A stretch of 64,000 bases of DNA, from positions 1,364,001 to 1,428,000 of the forward strand of contig JAWKIO010000005.1 of NCBI GenBank assembly GCA_041394265.1, written 5' to 3'. The first letter of the stretch is position 1. The number at the start of each line of letters is the position of its first letter. A model generated the notes under the pieces. The model was not told the DNA's origin and searched no databases. It saw nothing but the letters and a program-made list of their open reading frames with translations. Below, in pieces: positions 7,908 through 16,017 of this stretch. Both the position numbers and the translations under genes were made by a program. The stretch comes from Acidimicrobiales bacterium (GTDB lineage: Bacteria > Actinomycetota > Acidimicrobiia > Acidimicrobiales > SZUA-35).

Positions 7908-8482
7908 TCACCCTTCGCCCGGTTTGTCGGCCCGCAGCAGCAAGAACCATGGTCGATCCAGGTCCTCGGCGAGCTCGGGACGAGCTTCGATCGCCGCAGC
8001 AGTTGGTCCCCATTCGACGAGCTGCTCGACGGTGAGCCCGACGGCAACAAGGGTGTTCACATACGTGGCGATCGTCCGGTGCTGTTTGATGACGCCGTCG
8101 ACGAACCATGTTCGTGTCCGCTCCCCCTCGACGAGATAGTTGTCGAGCGGCCAGACGCGATCGCCGCCGTCAGTCGTCACGAACGACTGGTTGGTCGGGG
8201 CGCTGTAGATCGGGTGTTCGACGGAGAACACCAGCGATCCTCCAGGCCGCATTGCCCCGGCTATCTGTGCGATCAGCCGGTCGAGGTCGCGAACGTAGTG
8301 CGGAGCGAGCGAGCTGAAGACGTGGTCGGCCGAGTTCGCCTCGAGTTCGAGCAGATCGAGATCCTCCCGCCGGTACACGCCTCCGGGCTCGGCATCGTGT
8401 CGACGCCCAGCAACCCGGTGTAGAACCGTATCGTCGACTCCCAATCGTCGACGTGGATCACGACATGATCGAGTGCGGCCAC
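7908..8482 (-). pseudogene. Chimera: VOC N-terminal fragment joined to a SAM-methyltransferase C-terminal fragment
   Basis: A GTG start reads about 30 residues of a glyoxalase/VOC protein (ALDHVVIHVDDWESTIRFYT, then GLLGVD). Near position 8390 homology changes both family and frame. From there the sequence is the C-terminal 155 residues of a class I methyltransferase (REDLDLLELEANSADHVFSS, LAPHYVRDLDRL, AMRPGGSLVFSVEHPIY, DRPWFLLLRADKP). The methyltransferase has lost its SAM-binding motif I, and the VOC has lost most of its metal ligands. Two neighbouring genes appear to have been fused by a deletion. Neither half should be functional. Confidence 0.7.
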
Positions 8483-8537
8483 GACGACCAGCGTTCCACA
8501 CACCCGACCCTGGCGCACGAGGTCGGCGTTGCCCGGC

Positions 8538-8915
8538 TCACGCCGCCACGGAATGGAGCCCGACCAGGTTGCCCTCGGTGTCGGCGACGATCGACACGAA
8601 TCCGTGATCCCCGATCGCGAACTTCGGGCGCACGACCGAACCGCCGGCCGCAGCGACTCGGGCTTCTTCGACTGCACAGTCGTCGCACGCAAAGTAGACC
8701 ATCGAGCCTCCGGGGCCAGGTTGTGCGTACGCCAGCTTGACCAGCGCGCCGCCTGCGCCGTGGGAGATGAAGTCGTCGCCGAACGCCCGCATCCGGGCGG
8801 TGGAGTCGTTCGGGTCGTTCATGGTCGTCAGGGTCGTGTCGAGCACGGTCTCGTAGAACTTCTGAGCCCGTTCCATGTCGTCGACGTAGATGTCGAACCA
8901 GCCGATCTTTCGCAT
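8538..8915 (-). CDS. VOC (glyoxalase/bleomycin-resistance) family protein
   Basis: A complete 125-residue VOC protein with two beta-alpha-beta-beta-beta units: GWFDIYVDDMERAQKFYETV at the start and MVYFACDDCAVEEARVAAAG from about residue 74, ending DHGFVSIVADTEGNLVGLHS. The usual terminal Glu ligand region reads GNLVGLHS, which suits the metal-free or E-less VOC members often annotated as VOC enzymes of unknown substrate. The ATG is preceded by GAAGGGACAACACCC. It lies directly upstream of the broken VOC-methyltransferase chimera on the same strand. Confidence 0.8.
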   Translation of the reverse strand: MRKIGWFDIYVDDMERAQKFYETVLDTTLTTMNDPNDSTARMRAFGDDFISHGAGGALVKLAYAQPGPGGSMVYFACDDCAVEEARVAAAGGSVVRPKFAIGDHGFVSIVADTEGNLVGLHSVAA

Positions 8916-8996
8916 GGGTGTTGTCCCTTCGTTGGTGAAGGCGGTGTGCCTTCTCGGACAACTCAAGCGCATGCGGCGGGTGAAGGATTGTAGATC

Positions 8997-9737
8997 TCAG
9001 ACATCGAAGGTCTTCGAGAACCGGCCCGGCGTGTACCCGGTGACATGTCGGAACGAGTGGGTGAAGTGCGACTGGTCGGTGAAGAGCAGGAGGTAGTCGC
9101 GACGGAACGACTGTTGGATCCGCAACACCTTCAGCAGGTCGTGCGGCGCAAAGCCGGTGGTTGCCTTCAGTGTCCGTTGGAGCTGGCGGGGCGAGAGGGC
9201 GGCAACCGCCGCCATGTCCGCCACGCTCGTGATCTCGTCCAGCCGAGTGAGGATGGCCGCGGTCACCGGGTTCGAGGCAACCAAGCCGTCGGCGACGAGC
9301 GACCCGACGAAGTCGGCGAACAGCGTCGTCTTCGAGTCGAACTCGAGCTCGGCAGCCGCTGTCCCCACCGAGACCAACGCCAGGTCGCCGCCATACGGTT
9401 CACCGACGTAGTGGTCGACGGTCGCTTCAGGGTCGCCGCGCCAGACGCCGGGGAAGAACTGGATGCCGGCGTAGTGGAACGACCGGCCCAGCGGGAGGGT
9501 GGTGGGGGTGGTGTAGAGCTGGGTCACCCCGGCGATCCGGGGGTCGACCTGGTCGAACAACAGGTTGACGCAGGCGTCGGGCATGGCGTGGAGCGTGAAG
9601 TCCTCCGCCAGCTCTCGCTCGGTGCGCAACTCCCAGAAGCAGTGCACGAGGTCGGCAAGCGCCGCCGGCGGCGCCGCCTCGCGGTAGACAACCGAGTCGA
9701 CAGACTTGGCCACACCGTCTTTCACCGGGTCGTACAT
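8997..9737 (-). CDS. AraC-family regulator with DUF6597-like sensor domain
   Basis: A 246-residue transcription factor. The N-terminal half (APPAALADLVHCFWELRTER, HAMPDACVNLLFD, HYAGIQFFPG) matches the DUF6597-type beta domain common in actinobacterial AraC proteins. The C-terminal half is a double HTH: AALSPRQLQRTLKATTGFAP, then DQSHFTHSFRHVTGYTPGRF. The ATG is preceded by TACGCT and seven bases, a leaderless arrangement. It is read in the same direction as the VOC gene 81 bases downstream and may control it. Confidence 0.85.
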   Translation of the reverse strand: MYDPVKDGVAKSVDSVVYREAAPPAALADLVHCFWELRTERELAEDFTLHAMPDACVNLLFDQVDPRIAGVTQLYTTPTTLPLGRSFHYAGIQFFPGVWRGDPEATVDHYVGEPYGGDLALVSVGTAAAELEFDSKTTLFADFVGSLVADGLVASNPVTAAILTRLDEITSVADMAAVAALSPRQLQRTLKATTGFAPHDLLKVLRIQQSFRRDYLLLFTDQSHFTHSFRHVTGYTPGRFSKTFDV

Positions 9738-9798
9738 GACGACGAGCGTAGGCGTCCGCCGCCGCTGCTCGACGATCGATGCCGCTCCCGGTGCCGGC

Positions 9799-10512
9799 TC
9801 ACGACGGCGATTGGGCCTGCTTCCAGTCGGCCGCCATCATCTGGAACACCGACATGACGTCGGGCGGCGAGTAGCCCGGTTCGAGCTCCTTCCACATGGT
9901 GTGCACGGTGGCGACGAGCCGCTCGCGGTCAGACCAGTTCCAGAAGCGAGTGCCGTTGATCTCGGTGTCGAGGTCGAGCGAGGCCGCTCGAGGATCCAGT
10001 CCGGCGGCGTGGCGTGCGGTCACGCCGTCGCGAACGAGCCGGAGGTATTCGCCCACTTCGTTGGCGCCGGCGGTGTCGGTGAGGGGGCCGTGTCCGGGAA
10101 CGATCACCGCTGGCTCCAGCTCGGCATTGAGGTCGCAGGCGGCGATCCAGTTGCCGATCAGCTCGACCGTTCGACCACCGACGGTCACGTTCGTGCGACC
10201 AGTGAACGTGGTGGTCACCGGCGGGACGTCGATGCCCGAGAAGTCGAACGATCCGAAGGCGGCGCGGAGGAACTCGCCGACGAGTCCGGTGGTCCCATTG
10301 ACCAGACCGTTGAGGCTCGCAGCCGGCACTTCGCCGATTTCGTGGCTGGTCGCATCGGAAGTGACGAACTCGACGCCCGGCCCCGCCAACAACTGGTTGC
10401 CGTAGCAGTGGTCGCCGTTGGCGTGGGTGTTCACGACGGTGCGGATCGGAGCGTATGGGGTGAGGGACGCGATGCGGTCGAGCATCGCGTGTGGGAGCTG
10501 AAGGTCGAGCAA
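9799..10512 (-). pseudogene. Metallo-beta-lactamase-fold hydrolase remnant with internal deletion
   Basis: The open frame of about 237 codons keeps motif 2 of the MBL fold as NTHANGDHCYGNQLL and a late VPGHGPL motif. Two parts are missing. The first ~50 residues (strands before motif 2) are absent, and the frame starts at DTLLDLQLPHAML beside the end of the amidase gene. Between VGGRTVELI and GNWIAACD about 40 residues are gone, exactly where the HTxGD and GD metal-binding motifs belong. Without those ligands the enzyme cannot hold two metals. The second loss is in frame, so the reading frame stays open. Confidence 0.65.
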
Positions 10513-10564
10513 AGTGTCACGACTGTGCGTTCGTGATGGAACGACATGTCCGAGCCAAACGTCG

Positions 10565-11884
10565 TCAGGCGAAAATGTCGGGCCGATGGGCCAACCAGTC
10601 GAAACAGTCTTGGAGCTCGATCAGCAGGCGGAGGAGTGCGCCGTCGGAACCATGGCGTCCGACGATCTGCACGCCGACCGGCGCACGTCCAGGTGTCAAT
10701 GGCACGGGAACCACCACGCTCGGATGCCCGCTCAGGCTGAACGGTGCCGCGAGCGTGCCGCATTGCGTGACACCGGGCTCGATTCCCAGCGGCCAGCCGG
10801 CCTGAAACGTGGCCGGCGTGATCAGGACATCGACCTCGCGAAACCAATCGGCGATCGGGGCGACAACCGCCTCGATCGTTGCGCCGGCTTTCGACCGATC
10901 CTCTGTTGACCGACCTGCGTCTCGTGCCGCAGCAGCGAAGACCTCGGCGGGAAGTTCATCCTCGGTCAGGCGACGACCGAGGCGACCCGCAACCCATTCG
11001 AAGACCGGCGGCCGAGTCGCGTCGCTCACCACTCCCAGTGCCGCGCCCACTCGTTGCCACAACGAATCGAGTGCTGGTGGCCAGCGCTCATCGACCACCC
11101 AGCCCAGATCCTCGAGCAGTGCGGCCACCGTTCGGACCGCCTGCCGACACTCGGGCTCTACGACCATGCCGAGCTCAGGATCGTGATCGAGCACGCTAGC
11201 GCGACGCTGGCGGGCAACGACCGGGGCGGGCGACGATTCCGGAGCGAGGAGTCCCAGCATCAGTTCCAGGTCTCGAGCGTCCCGAGCGAGCACGAAGTCT
11301 CGCCACCACGGACTCGGGGGCTGCCCGGCGGGAGCGACCGACTCGATCGTTCCCGCCGTCGGCACGAGGGTGGCAACGCCACACAGCGCAGCCGGGAACC
11401 GAAGCGATCCCGTGGCATCCGAGCCGTGTGCGATGGGGACCGCACCGCAGGCGACGGCGGCCGCCGCTCCCCCGCTCGATCCTCCGACCGACATTCCGAC
11501 GTCCCACGGGTTCCGAGTCGGTGCGAATCCGGGCGGTTCGGTGGTGACACCGTTCGACAGCGGCGGACACGCCGACTTGCCGATGATCGAGAACCCGGCG
11601 TGCTCGAAGCGTTCGGGCAACGGCGTCGTGGACATCGATCGGCACCCGGCATCCCGAAGTGCCGCCACCCCCACCCAATGAGGCGTGCCGGCGATCTCCT
11701 GCCCGGCGTCTTTCAACAACATCGGTATACCGGATGGCGCTCGGTCGAAGAGGTCGGTGGCCAGGAACCCGAGCTGCGGGTCCAGTCGCTCGCATCGCTC
11801 GATGCCCTGGTCGCGAAGCTCGGACGGTGAGACGTCACCTGCCTCGATCGCTGCAAGCTGGGATACCGCACTCGCCCACGTCAC
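10565..11884 (-). CDS. amidase (amidase-signature family)
   Basis: A ~439-residue hydrolase of the amidase-signature family, which cleaves amide bonds with a Ser-cisSer-Lys triad. The Lys lies in GIPMLLKDAGQ, the Gly/Ser-rich loop is SVGGSSGGAAAAVACG, and the nucleophile segment is DATGSLRFPAALCGV. The C-terminal half ends GVQIVGRHGSDGALLRL as usual. The start is uncertain: GTG at 11884 was chosen because it precedes the conserved helix, but an in-frame TTG 14 codons upstream is possible. It follows the truncated SnoaL-like gene on the same strand by about 50 bases. Confidence 0.85.
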   Translation of the reverse strand: MTWASAVSQLAAIEAGDVSPSELRDQGIERCERLDPQLGFLATDLFDRAPSGIPMLLKDAGQEIAGTPHWVGVAALRDAGCRSMSTTPLPERFEHAGFSIIGKSACPPLSNGVTTEPPGFAPTRNPWDVGMSVGGSSGGAAAAVACGAVPIAHGSDATGSLRFPAALCGVATLVPTAGTIESVAPAGQPPSPWWRDFVLARDARDLELMLGLLAPESSPAPVVARQRRASVLDHDPELGMVVEPECRQAVRTVAALLEDLGWVVDERWPPALDSLWQRVGAALGVVSDATRPPVFEWVAGRLGRRLTEDELPAEVFAAAARDAGRSTEDRSKAGATIEAVVAPIADWFREVDVLITPATFQAGWPLGIEPGVTQCGTLAAPFSLSGHPSVVVPVPLTPGRAPVGVQIVGRHGSDGALLRLLIELQDCFDWLAHRPDIFA

Positions 11885-11932
11885 GTGTCGAGTATGCGTC
11901 AGCGCCAGCGCCGCTCGCTGACGCAAGAGGGT

Positions 11933-12277
11933 CTACGAGTTCGCCGCGCTGGCCTTCGCTGCGTCCCATGCGGCAACGCGTTCGGTGTCTTCGTAGTCCT
12001 CCCAGCGCAACAGGCGGCCCCACCGCACTTCGAGGAACATCACGACGCAGTTGTTGTAGCGGTCGCCACCGCCGTCCGCATCAGGGAGGTAGTCGTGGGC
12101 CCGGACGGCGATGCGAGTGTTCCACGGCGGACCGTTCACCAGGATGTCCTCGATCTGGAACTGATTGCCTTCGTCGACGAAGCGCTGAGCGAACACTGTC
12201 GCCTCGTCGATGCCTCGGTGGGTCGCGTGTCGAGACGGCACGTCGCTGAGCCAGATCTCCGAGGCTTCGCACGCCAC
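11933..12277 (-). pseudogene. NTF2/SnoaL-like protein lacking its N-terminus
   Basis: From about residue 18 the frame reads as the distal two thirds of an NTF2-like fold: HRGIDEATVFAQRFVDEG, IEDILVNGPPWNTRIAVRAH, YNNCVVMFLEVRWGRLLRWE and EDYEDTERVAAWD. About 40 N-terminal residues, including the first helices, are absent. The apparent GTG start lies in sequence that on the other strand encodes the HTH end of a TetR protein. The break lies near 12225-12245, where the divergent tetR gene is also broken. Confidence 0.6.
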
Positions 12278-12809
12278 GATCGGATCGATCTATCACTTCT
12301 TTCCTGGCGGCAAGGAAGCGCTGGCCGTCGCCGTCGTCGAGAGCACGGGGGCGGCCTATCGGGAGCTGTTCGAGGCGATCGCCGGTGCAGCATCCAACCC
12401 AGCGCAGGCCTACGCCGACTTCTTCGCGGGAGCGGCCGCCGTACTCGAGGAAACCGACTTCATCGACCCTTGCCCGATCGGCGGCGTCGCACGCGAGGTG
12501 GCGAACACCAACGAGCCGATGCGGCTCGCGACAGCGGGAGTCTTCGATTCCTGGATCGACGCCTCGGCTCGACACCTCGGCGAGGCGGGCCTTCCCGAGG
12601 CACGGGCTGCGCAGCTCGCTCAAGTCTTCGTGGCCACGGTGGAAGGCGCGTTCGTTCTCAGCCGAGCTCAGCGTTCGACCACCGCTCTCGAAGCCGCAGG
12701 ACGGACCTTCAGCGAACTGGTGACAAGAGAGCTCGCCGAAGCTCGTATCCGCGGGACCGAACTGCCGACGCCCGACCGGCCCGCTCAGGCAACGCGCCGG
12801 AAGAGGTAG
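12210..12809 (+). pseudogene. TetR-family regulator (LmrA/YxaF-like) missing the start of its HTH
   Basis: The frame enters TetR homology inside the DNA-binding domain (GTSLSQISEASHATIG, SIYHFFPGGKEALA) and then continues through a normal LmrA/YxaF-type ligand domain (YADFFAGAAAVLEETDFID, CPIGGVAREVANTNEP, VATVEGAFVLSRAQRS). The first helix of the HTH, about 25-30 residues, is missing. The in-frame ATG gives unrelated residues (PRWVACRD) in its place. The 5' end abuts the broken SnoaL-like gene head to head, so one deletion seems to have removed both 5' ends and the shared promoter. Confidence 0.6.
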
Positions 12810-13414
12810 GCGAAGGGCGACCGGGTGTAGGCGATGCCTCGACCGAGCTCGTGCAGTCGATCGACGGTGACGGGTTGGGGCTTCTTGGGCACGAGGTACG
12901 AGTCCAGGTCGCGGTCGCTGACGCCGTAGCCAGACGCACCACTGGAGGTGACGACTGCCGCCAACCGGTATCGCTCGTCGATCGAGGCCATCGCCGCATC
13001 ACCGTGGCTGGGATTGGCCAGAAGATGGCCTCCGATGCGGAGATACCGGGTGCAGTGTTCCGAGATGAACCCTGCATAGAGCGACAGCAGAAGATCGAAC
13101 GACTCGTCGGCCAGGCCGAGGTCATCGCCGTAGTCCGCACCGATGAACTCGACCAGTCGTTCCCCACCACTGACCTGGTTGGCGGCCACGATGCCGTCGA
13201 CTCCTTCGCCGTCGGCAAAGAACTTCGCCGCCCGGCGATCCATGTCGACGTAGGTCACTTCCGGGAAGACGAACGAGGCGGCGACATCGACGAACGAACC
13301 CGGGTAGAGCACTCGAGTTGCGTCGACGTAGCGGTTCACGGCAACGAACAGGCGGCGGCGATCGCCATCGTGCTTGTTCTGCAATGCCCAGAGCTTCGCG
13401 GTCGCAGATTGCAT
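12785..13414 (-). CDS. SAM-dependent methyltransferase-like protein
   Basis: A 209-residue protein. GSFVDVAASFVFPEVTYVDM near residue 40 resembles motif I and the acidic strand end of class I methyltransferases. DESFDLLLSLYAGFISEHC is the motif IV region and RIGGHLLANPSHGD the post-IV turn. Motif I is atypical (no clear GxGxG), so it may bind SAM weakly or have another role. The ATG follows the divergent GTG of the acetyltransferase by 39 bases. Its 3' end overlaps the 3' end of the broken tetR by 25 bases. Confidence 0.65.
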   Translation of the reverse strand: MQSATAKLWALQNKHDGDRRRLFVAVNRYVDATRVLYPGSFVDVAASFVFPEVTYVDMDRRAAKFFADGEGVDGIVAANQVSGGERLVEFIGADYGDDLGLADESFDLLLSLYAGFISEHCTRYLRIGGHLLANPSHGDAAMASIDERYRLAAVVTSSGASGYGVSDRDLDSYLVPKKPQPVTVDRLHELGRGIAYTRSPFAYLFRRVA

Positions 13415-13453
13415 TCGGCCACCATAGGCAGCGCGCCACGCGAGACTGCGACG

Positions 13454-13861
13454 GTGATCTCGTTTCGACGGCTGACCGAGTGTGACTTCGACATGCTCAC
13501 CACTTGGCTCGGGAGCCCGCCTGTCCAGACCTGGTGGAGAAGCCCTCACGCTCGCTCGGACGTCGAGGAGAAGTACGACCCCCGAGTCCGTGGCGAGGCA
13601 CCGACTGAGGTCTTCGTCGTAGGTCACCGTCACACGGACGTCGGCATCATCCAGCGATACCGGATCGCCGACCATCCCCCATGGCTCGAGATCCTTGCCG
13701 ACGCGGGGTTCGATGCGTCCAGGTCGCCAGGTATCGACTACCTGCTCGGCGATCCAACGATCGTCGGCCGGGGCATCGGCACGGCGATGGTGCGTGACTC
13801 GGACGACCCTTCCGACAACGGCGAGACGGCCCTCTACCTCCGGCCTCGGCCGACACAATGA
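13454..13861 (+). pseudogene. GNAT acetyltransferase (aminoglycoside 6'-N-acetyltransferase-like), C-terminally truncated
   Basis: The frame starts ISFRRLTECDFDMLTTWLGS and continues VQTWWRSPHARSDVEEKYDP, IIQRYRI, GIDYLLGDPTIVGRGIGTAM. These are the N-terminal and central parts of AAC(6')-like GNATs up to the acetyl-CoA P-loop. After GRGIGTAMV (near position 13795) family similarity stops, and 22 unrelated residues lead to a stop. About 70 residues are missing from the usual ~185, including the strands that close the active site. An aminoglycoside phenotype should not be assumed. Confidence 0.6.
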
Positions 13862-13873
13862 TCCACAGATGTA

Positions 13874-13900
13874 AAGAATGCCTACCATCTGAGGTATGGT
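13874..13900 (+). promoter_or_regulatory. Iron-operon promoter with operator-like motif
   Basis: On the minus strand bases 13892-13874 read TCAGATGGTAGGCATTCTT. Seventeen of 19 bases match a motif upstream of the siderophore-interacting gene. A -10-like TATGGT follows at 13895-13900, six bases before the ATG, so transcription probably starts at the ATG. The motif lies in the -35 to -10 spacer, the classic place for a repressor, most likely an iron-responsive one of the IdeR/DtxR or Fur type. Confidence 0.55.
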
Positions 13901-13906
13901 GCGGCG

Positions 13907-14224
13907 ATGACCTCGACGCCCGCATCGATCGTCGCCGTGTGCGACGGCAAGTCATGCCGCAATCGGTCGGAGACGACCGCACTCATGCGCTCCCTCGACG
14001 GATCGATTCCGATCGTCCGCCTCAAGTGCATTGGGGCGTGCGCCGGGCCTGTCGTCGCCATCAAACCTGCCAACGGTACGCCGGTGGTCCTCACCAAGGT
14101 ACGTTCTGCCAAGGAACGACGCGATGTCCTGCGAGTCGTTGCCGGAGGGTCGGTGAGCAACCGCCTGCAGCGGCGACTCGCCGGTTCGAAGGCCCAGGCG
14201 AAAGCGCAACGTCGAATCGCATGA
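13907..14224 (+). CDS. thioredoxin-like [2Fe-2S] ferredoxin domain protein
   Basis: A 105-residue protein with the ligand spacing of thioredoxin-like [2Fe-2S] ferredoxins: Cys-x4-Cys (CDGKSC, residues 12-17) and Cys-x3-Cys (CIGAC, residues 42-46, followed by AGPVVA). The C-terminal 20 residues are strongly basic (RLQRRLAGSKAQAKAQRR). It is the first gene of a two-gene operon with a bacterioferritin-like protein, starting 38 bases before it. This suggests that it delivers electrons for iron release or loading, like Bfd, although it is a different fold. A -10 element six bases upstream supports this ATG. Confidence 0.8.
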   Translation: MTSTPASIVAVCDGKSCRNRSETTALMRSLDGSIPIVRLKCIGACAGPVVAIKPANGTPVVLTKVRSAKERRDVLRVVAGGSVSNRLQRRLAGSKAQAKAQRRIA

Positions 14225-14261
14225 GCGGTCGGCACCACCCCCGAAACACGAAAGGCATGCG

Positions 14262-14708
14262 ATGGTGAACTCGCTGTTCGATCCCGACCGGTTCGTCCCG
14301 GTCCTCAACGAGATCATGAAGGCCGAACTGTCAGGGGTCGTGCGCTACACGCACTACTCACTGGTCATCACCGGGCCGAATCGCATTCCGCTCGTCGACT
14401 TCATGCGAGCGCAGGCAACCGAGTCGCTCCTCCACGCACAACAAGCAGGTGAGATCCTGACCGGACTCGGCGGCCACCCGGAACAGGGGATCGCTCCGAT
14501 CGAGGAGTCGCACGACCATTCGATCGAGGTCATCCTTCACGAATCGGTGGCTCATGAGCGCCGAGCACTCGAGCTGTACCGAAAGCTGCTCGAACGAGCC
14601 GAAGGCCAATCGATCTACCTCGAGGAATACGCCCGCAGCCAGATCGGCGCCGAGGAACTCCACGTGATCGAGATGACCAAGCTCCTTCGCGACCACACGA
14701 TCGGATAG
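14262..14708 (+). CDS. bfr: bacterioferritin-like ferritin
   Basis: A 148-residue four-helix ferritin. The ferroxidase-type ligands fall on the expected helices: Glu in MKAELSGVVRYTHYS, Glu and His in ATESLLHAQQAGEIL, Glu in HESVAHERRALELY, and Glu-x-x-His in QIGAEELHVIEM. The length and the SGVVRY/HY pattern match bacterioferritin-type proteins. A haem-binding Met at the usual place is not obvious, so it may be haem-free. It stores iron by oxidising Fe(II). It lies behind the ferredoxin gene and under the same putative iron-regulated promoter. Confidence 0.85.
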   Translation: MVNSLFDPDRFVPVLNEIMKAELSGVVRYTHYSLVITGPNRIPLVDFMRAQATESLLHAQQAGEILTGLGGHPEQGIAPIEESHDHSIEVILHESVAHERRALELYRKLLERAEGQSIYLEEYARSQIGAEELHVIEMTKLLRDHTIG

Positions 14709-14731
14709 GGCGGCCCACCTCGAGAATGCCG

Positions 14732-15799
14732 TCAATCCCCGGCCACTGCGCGCCGCCAGTAGCCGACCATCTGGACCCGCACGCCAGGGATCTCTCGTTC
14801 TGAGCGGAGAAGCTTGCGGACCGCGGTGATTTCACGCGATTCCGCAGCGCCGTATGCGTAGACCCCACTGGCCTCGATGTCGAGCTTGCGCACCGCATCG
14901 ACGAGCGCCCCACCCGCGCCTCGCTCGCCGCGACGAGCGACCCAGATGACCGTGTCCTTCGGACGGGCAGGCAGATCGATGACGGGATGACCGTCGTCGG
15001 ATTCGACCACCACCGTGACAGGAACTCGCAGCGCGTATGCGTCGAGGATCGAAGCAAAGGCCCCGAGACCGGTCTCGTCGCCAACCAGTAGGACTGACGA
15101 GGTATCCACCGGCGGCTCGAAGGATCGCCGAGGACCCCACAGCGCGACTTTGTCGCCGACCGTCGCTCGCCGAGCCCAACCGGAAATCGGACCATCGTGA
15201 TGATGGAGCACGACCCATACGTCGAGTTCGCCGGTCTCCGGACGGAACTCCCGGCACGTGTAGTACGCCCACCCGGGCTGATCCTCGGGTGCGCGGTTGC
15301 GGTAGTCGGCAAACGACACCGGCGCGTCCAGTTCCGCTTCGTCCCGGGGACGGATCACGAGGAAGAAGTCGTCGGGCCCCAATGCAACGTGCCCCCGGAG
15401 CCCTCCGAACGTGATCTGACGGAGGCCGTCCGCACGATCACTCACCGCCACCACCTCGACCACGCGTGTCGGGATGGCGTCCCGGACTGCGAGCTCGCGT
15501 TCGATCGAGGTCAGCTCGCCGTCGGGATCAGCAGCGCGGGCGTCACCAACACAGCCCATGAGCAGGCCGTGGAGATCCGATGTGGTGGCGATCGGCGCAG
15601 GTGCCGGAACACGAACTCGCCTCGTTCCGGCCGTGCCGCAGACATCAATTTCGACACCGCCGACCCTGGCAGTGACGAGTTCGGCATCCGTCAACGCATC
15701 GTCGCCGGCGAGGTATCGGGCGAGAAAGAGCACCGTGTCGGCGTGGTTGCCGTTGAGATGCTCGAAGACGGCGGCCGCACCGACGACGGATTCGGTCAT
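14732..15799 (-). CDS. siderophore-interacting protein (ferric-siderophore reductase, ViuB-like)
   Basis: A 355-residue protein of the SIP family, cytoplasmic FAD enzymes that release iron from imported ferric siderophores. The N-terminal ~90 residues are a divergent domain. The FAD-binding barrel starts at PTRVVEVVAVSDRADGLRQI, with RPRDEAE and YRNRAPEDQPGWAYYTCREF, then HHHDGPISGWARRATVGDKV. The C-terminal NAD(P)H-like domain follows (SSVLLVGDETGLGAFASIL, VYAYGAAESREITAVRKLL, GYWRRA). The ATG chosen has the Shine-Dalgarno GAGGTG six bases upstream; in-frame starts further up lack one. It shares an operator-like motif with the neighbouring ferritin operon. Confidence 0.87.
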   Translation of the reverse strand: MTESVVGAAAVFEHLNGNHADTVLFLARYLAGDDALTDAELVTARVGGVEIDVCGTAGTRRVRVPAPAPIATTSDLHGLLMGCVGDARAADPDGELTSIERELAVRDAIPTRVVEVVAVSDRADGLRQITFGGLRGHVALGPDDFFLVIRPRDEAELDAPVSFADYRNRAPEDQPGWAYYTCREFRPETGELDVWVVLHHHDGPISGWARRATVGDKVALWGPRRSFEPPVDTSSVLLVGDETGLGAFASILDAYALRVPVTVVVESDDGHPVIDLPARPKDTVIWVARRGERGAGGALVDAVRKLDIEASGVYAYGAAESREITAVRKLLRSEREIPGVRVQMVGYWRRAVAGD

Positions 15800-15880
15800 G
15801 AATGCACCTCGCTGGTTCAGAGGGGTCGGCTTGGGTGCCATCGTGTTGAACAGCAGCACACTCACGGGCAACCCGGTACA

Positions 15881-15922
15881 GTAGATAAGCTCTACAACTA
15901 TCAGATGTTAGGCATCCTTATC
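15881..15922 (-). promoter_or_regulatory. Operator-like motif upstream of the siderophore-interacting gene
   Basis: Bases 15901-15919 read TCAGATGTTAGGCATCCTT on the plus strand. They differ at two positions from the motif in front of the ferredoxin-bacterioferritin operon, and the orientation relative to the gene is the same. The core TTAGGCATCCTTA resembles half of an IdeR/DtxR box. Flanking GATAAG (15884-15889) and CTTATC (15917-15922) form an inverted pair, and GTAGA-TAAGC-TCTAC at 15881-15895 is a second small palindrome. Confidence 0.55.
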
Positions 15923-16017
15923 AACCCGCGAGGGGCCTTCACCCGAGACACATCGACCCTGCGACGCCCGCACCACCGACGGGCCGCTGAGGTTCGATGA
16001 GAACCAGCATCACCTCG

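Noticed and set aside
7381..13861. Integron cassette array
   Set aside because: The genes are small and varied, but they lie on both strands and I saw no regularly spaced attC-like palindromes or integrase gene.
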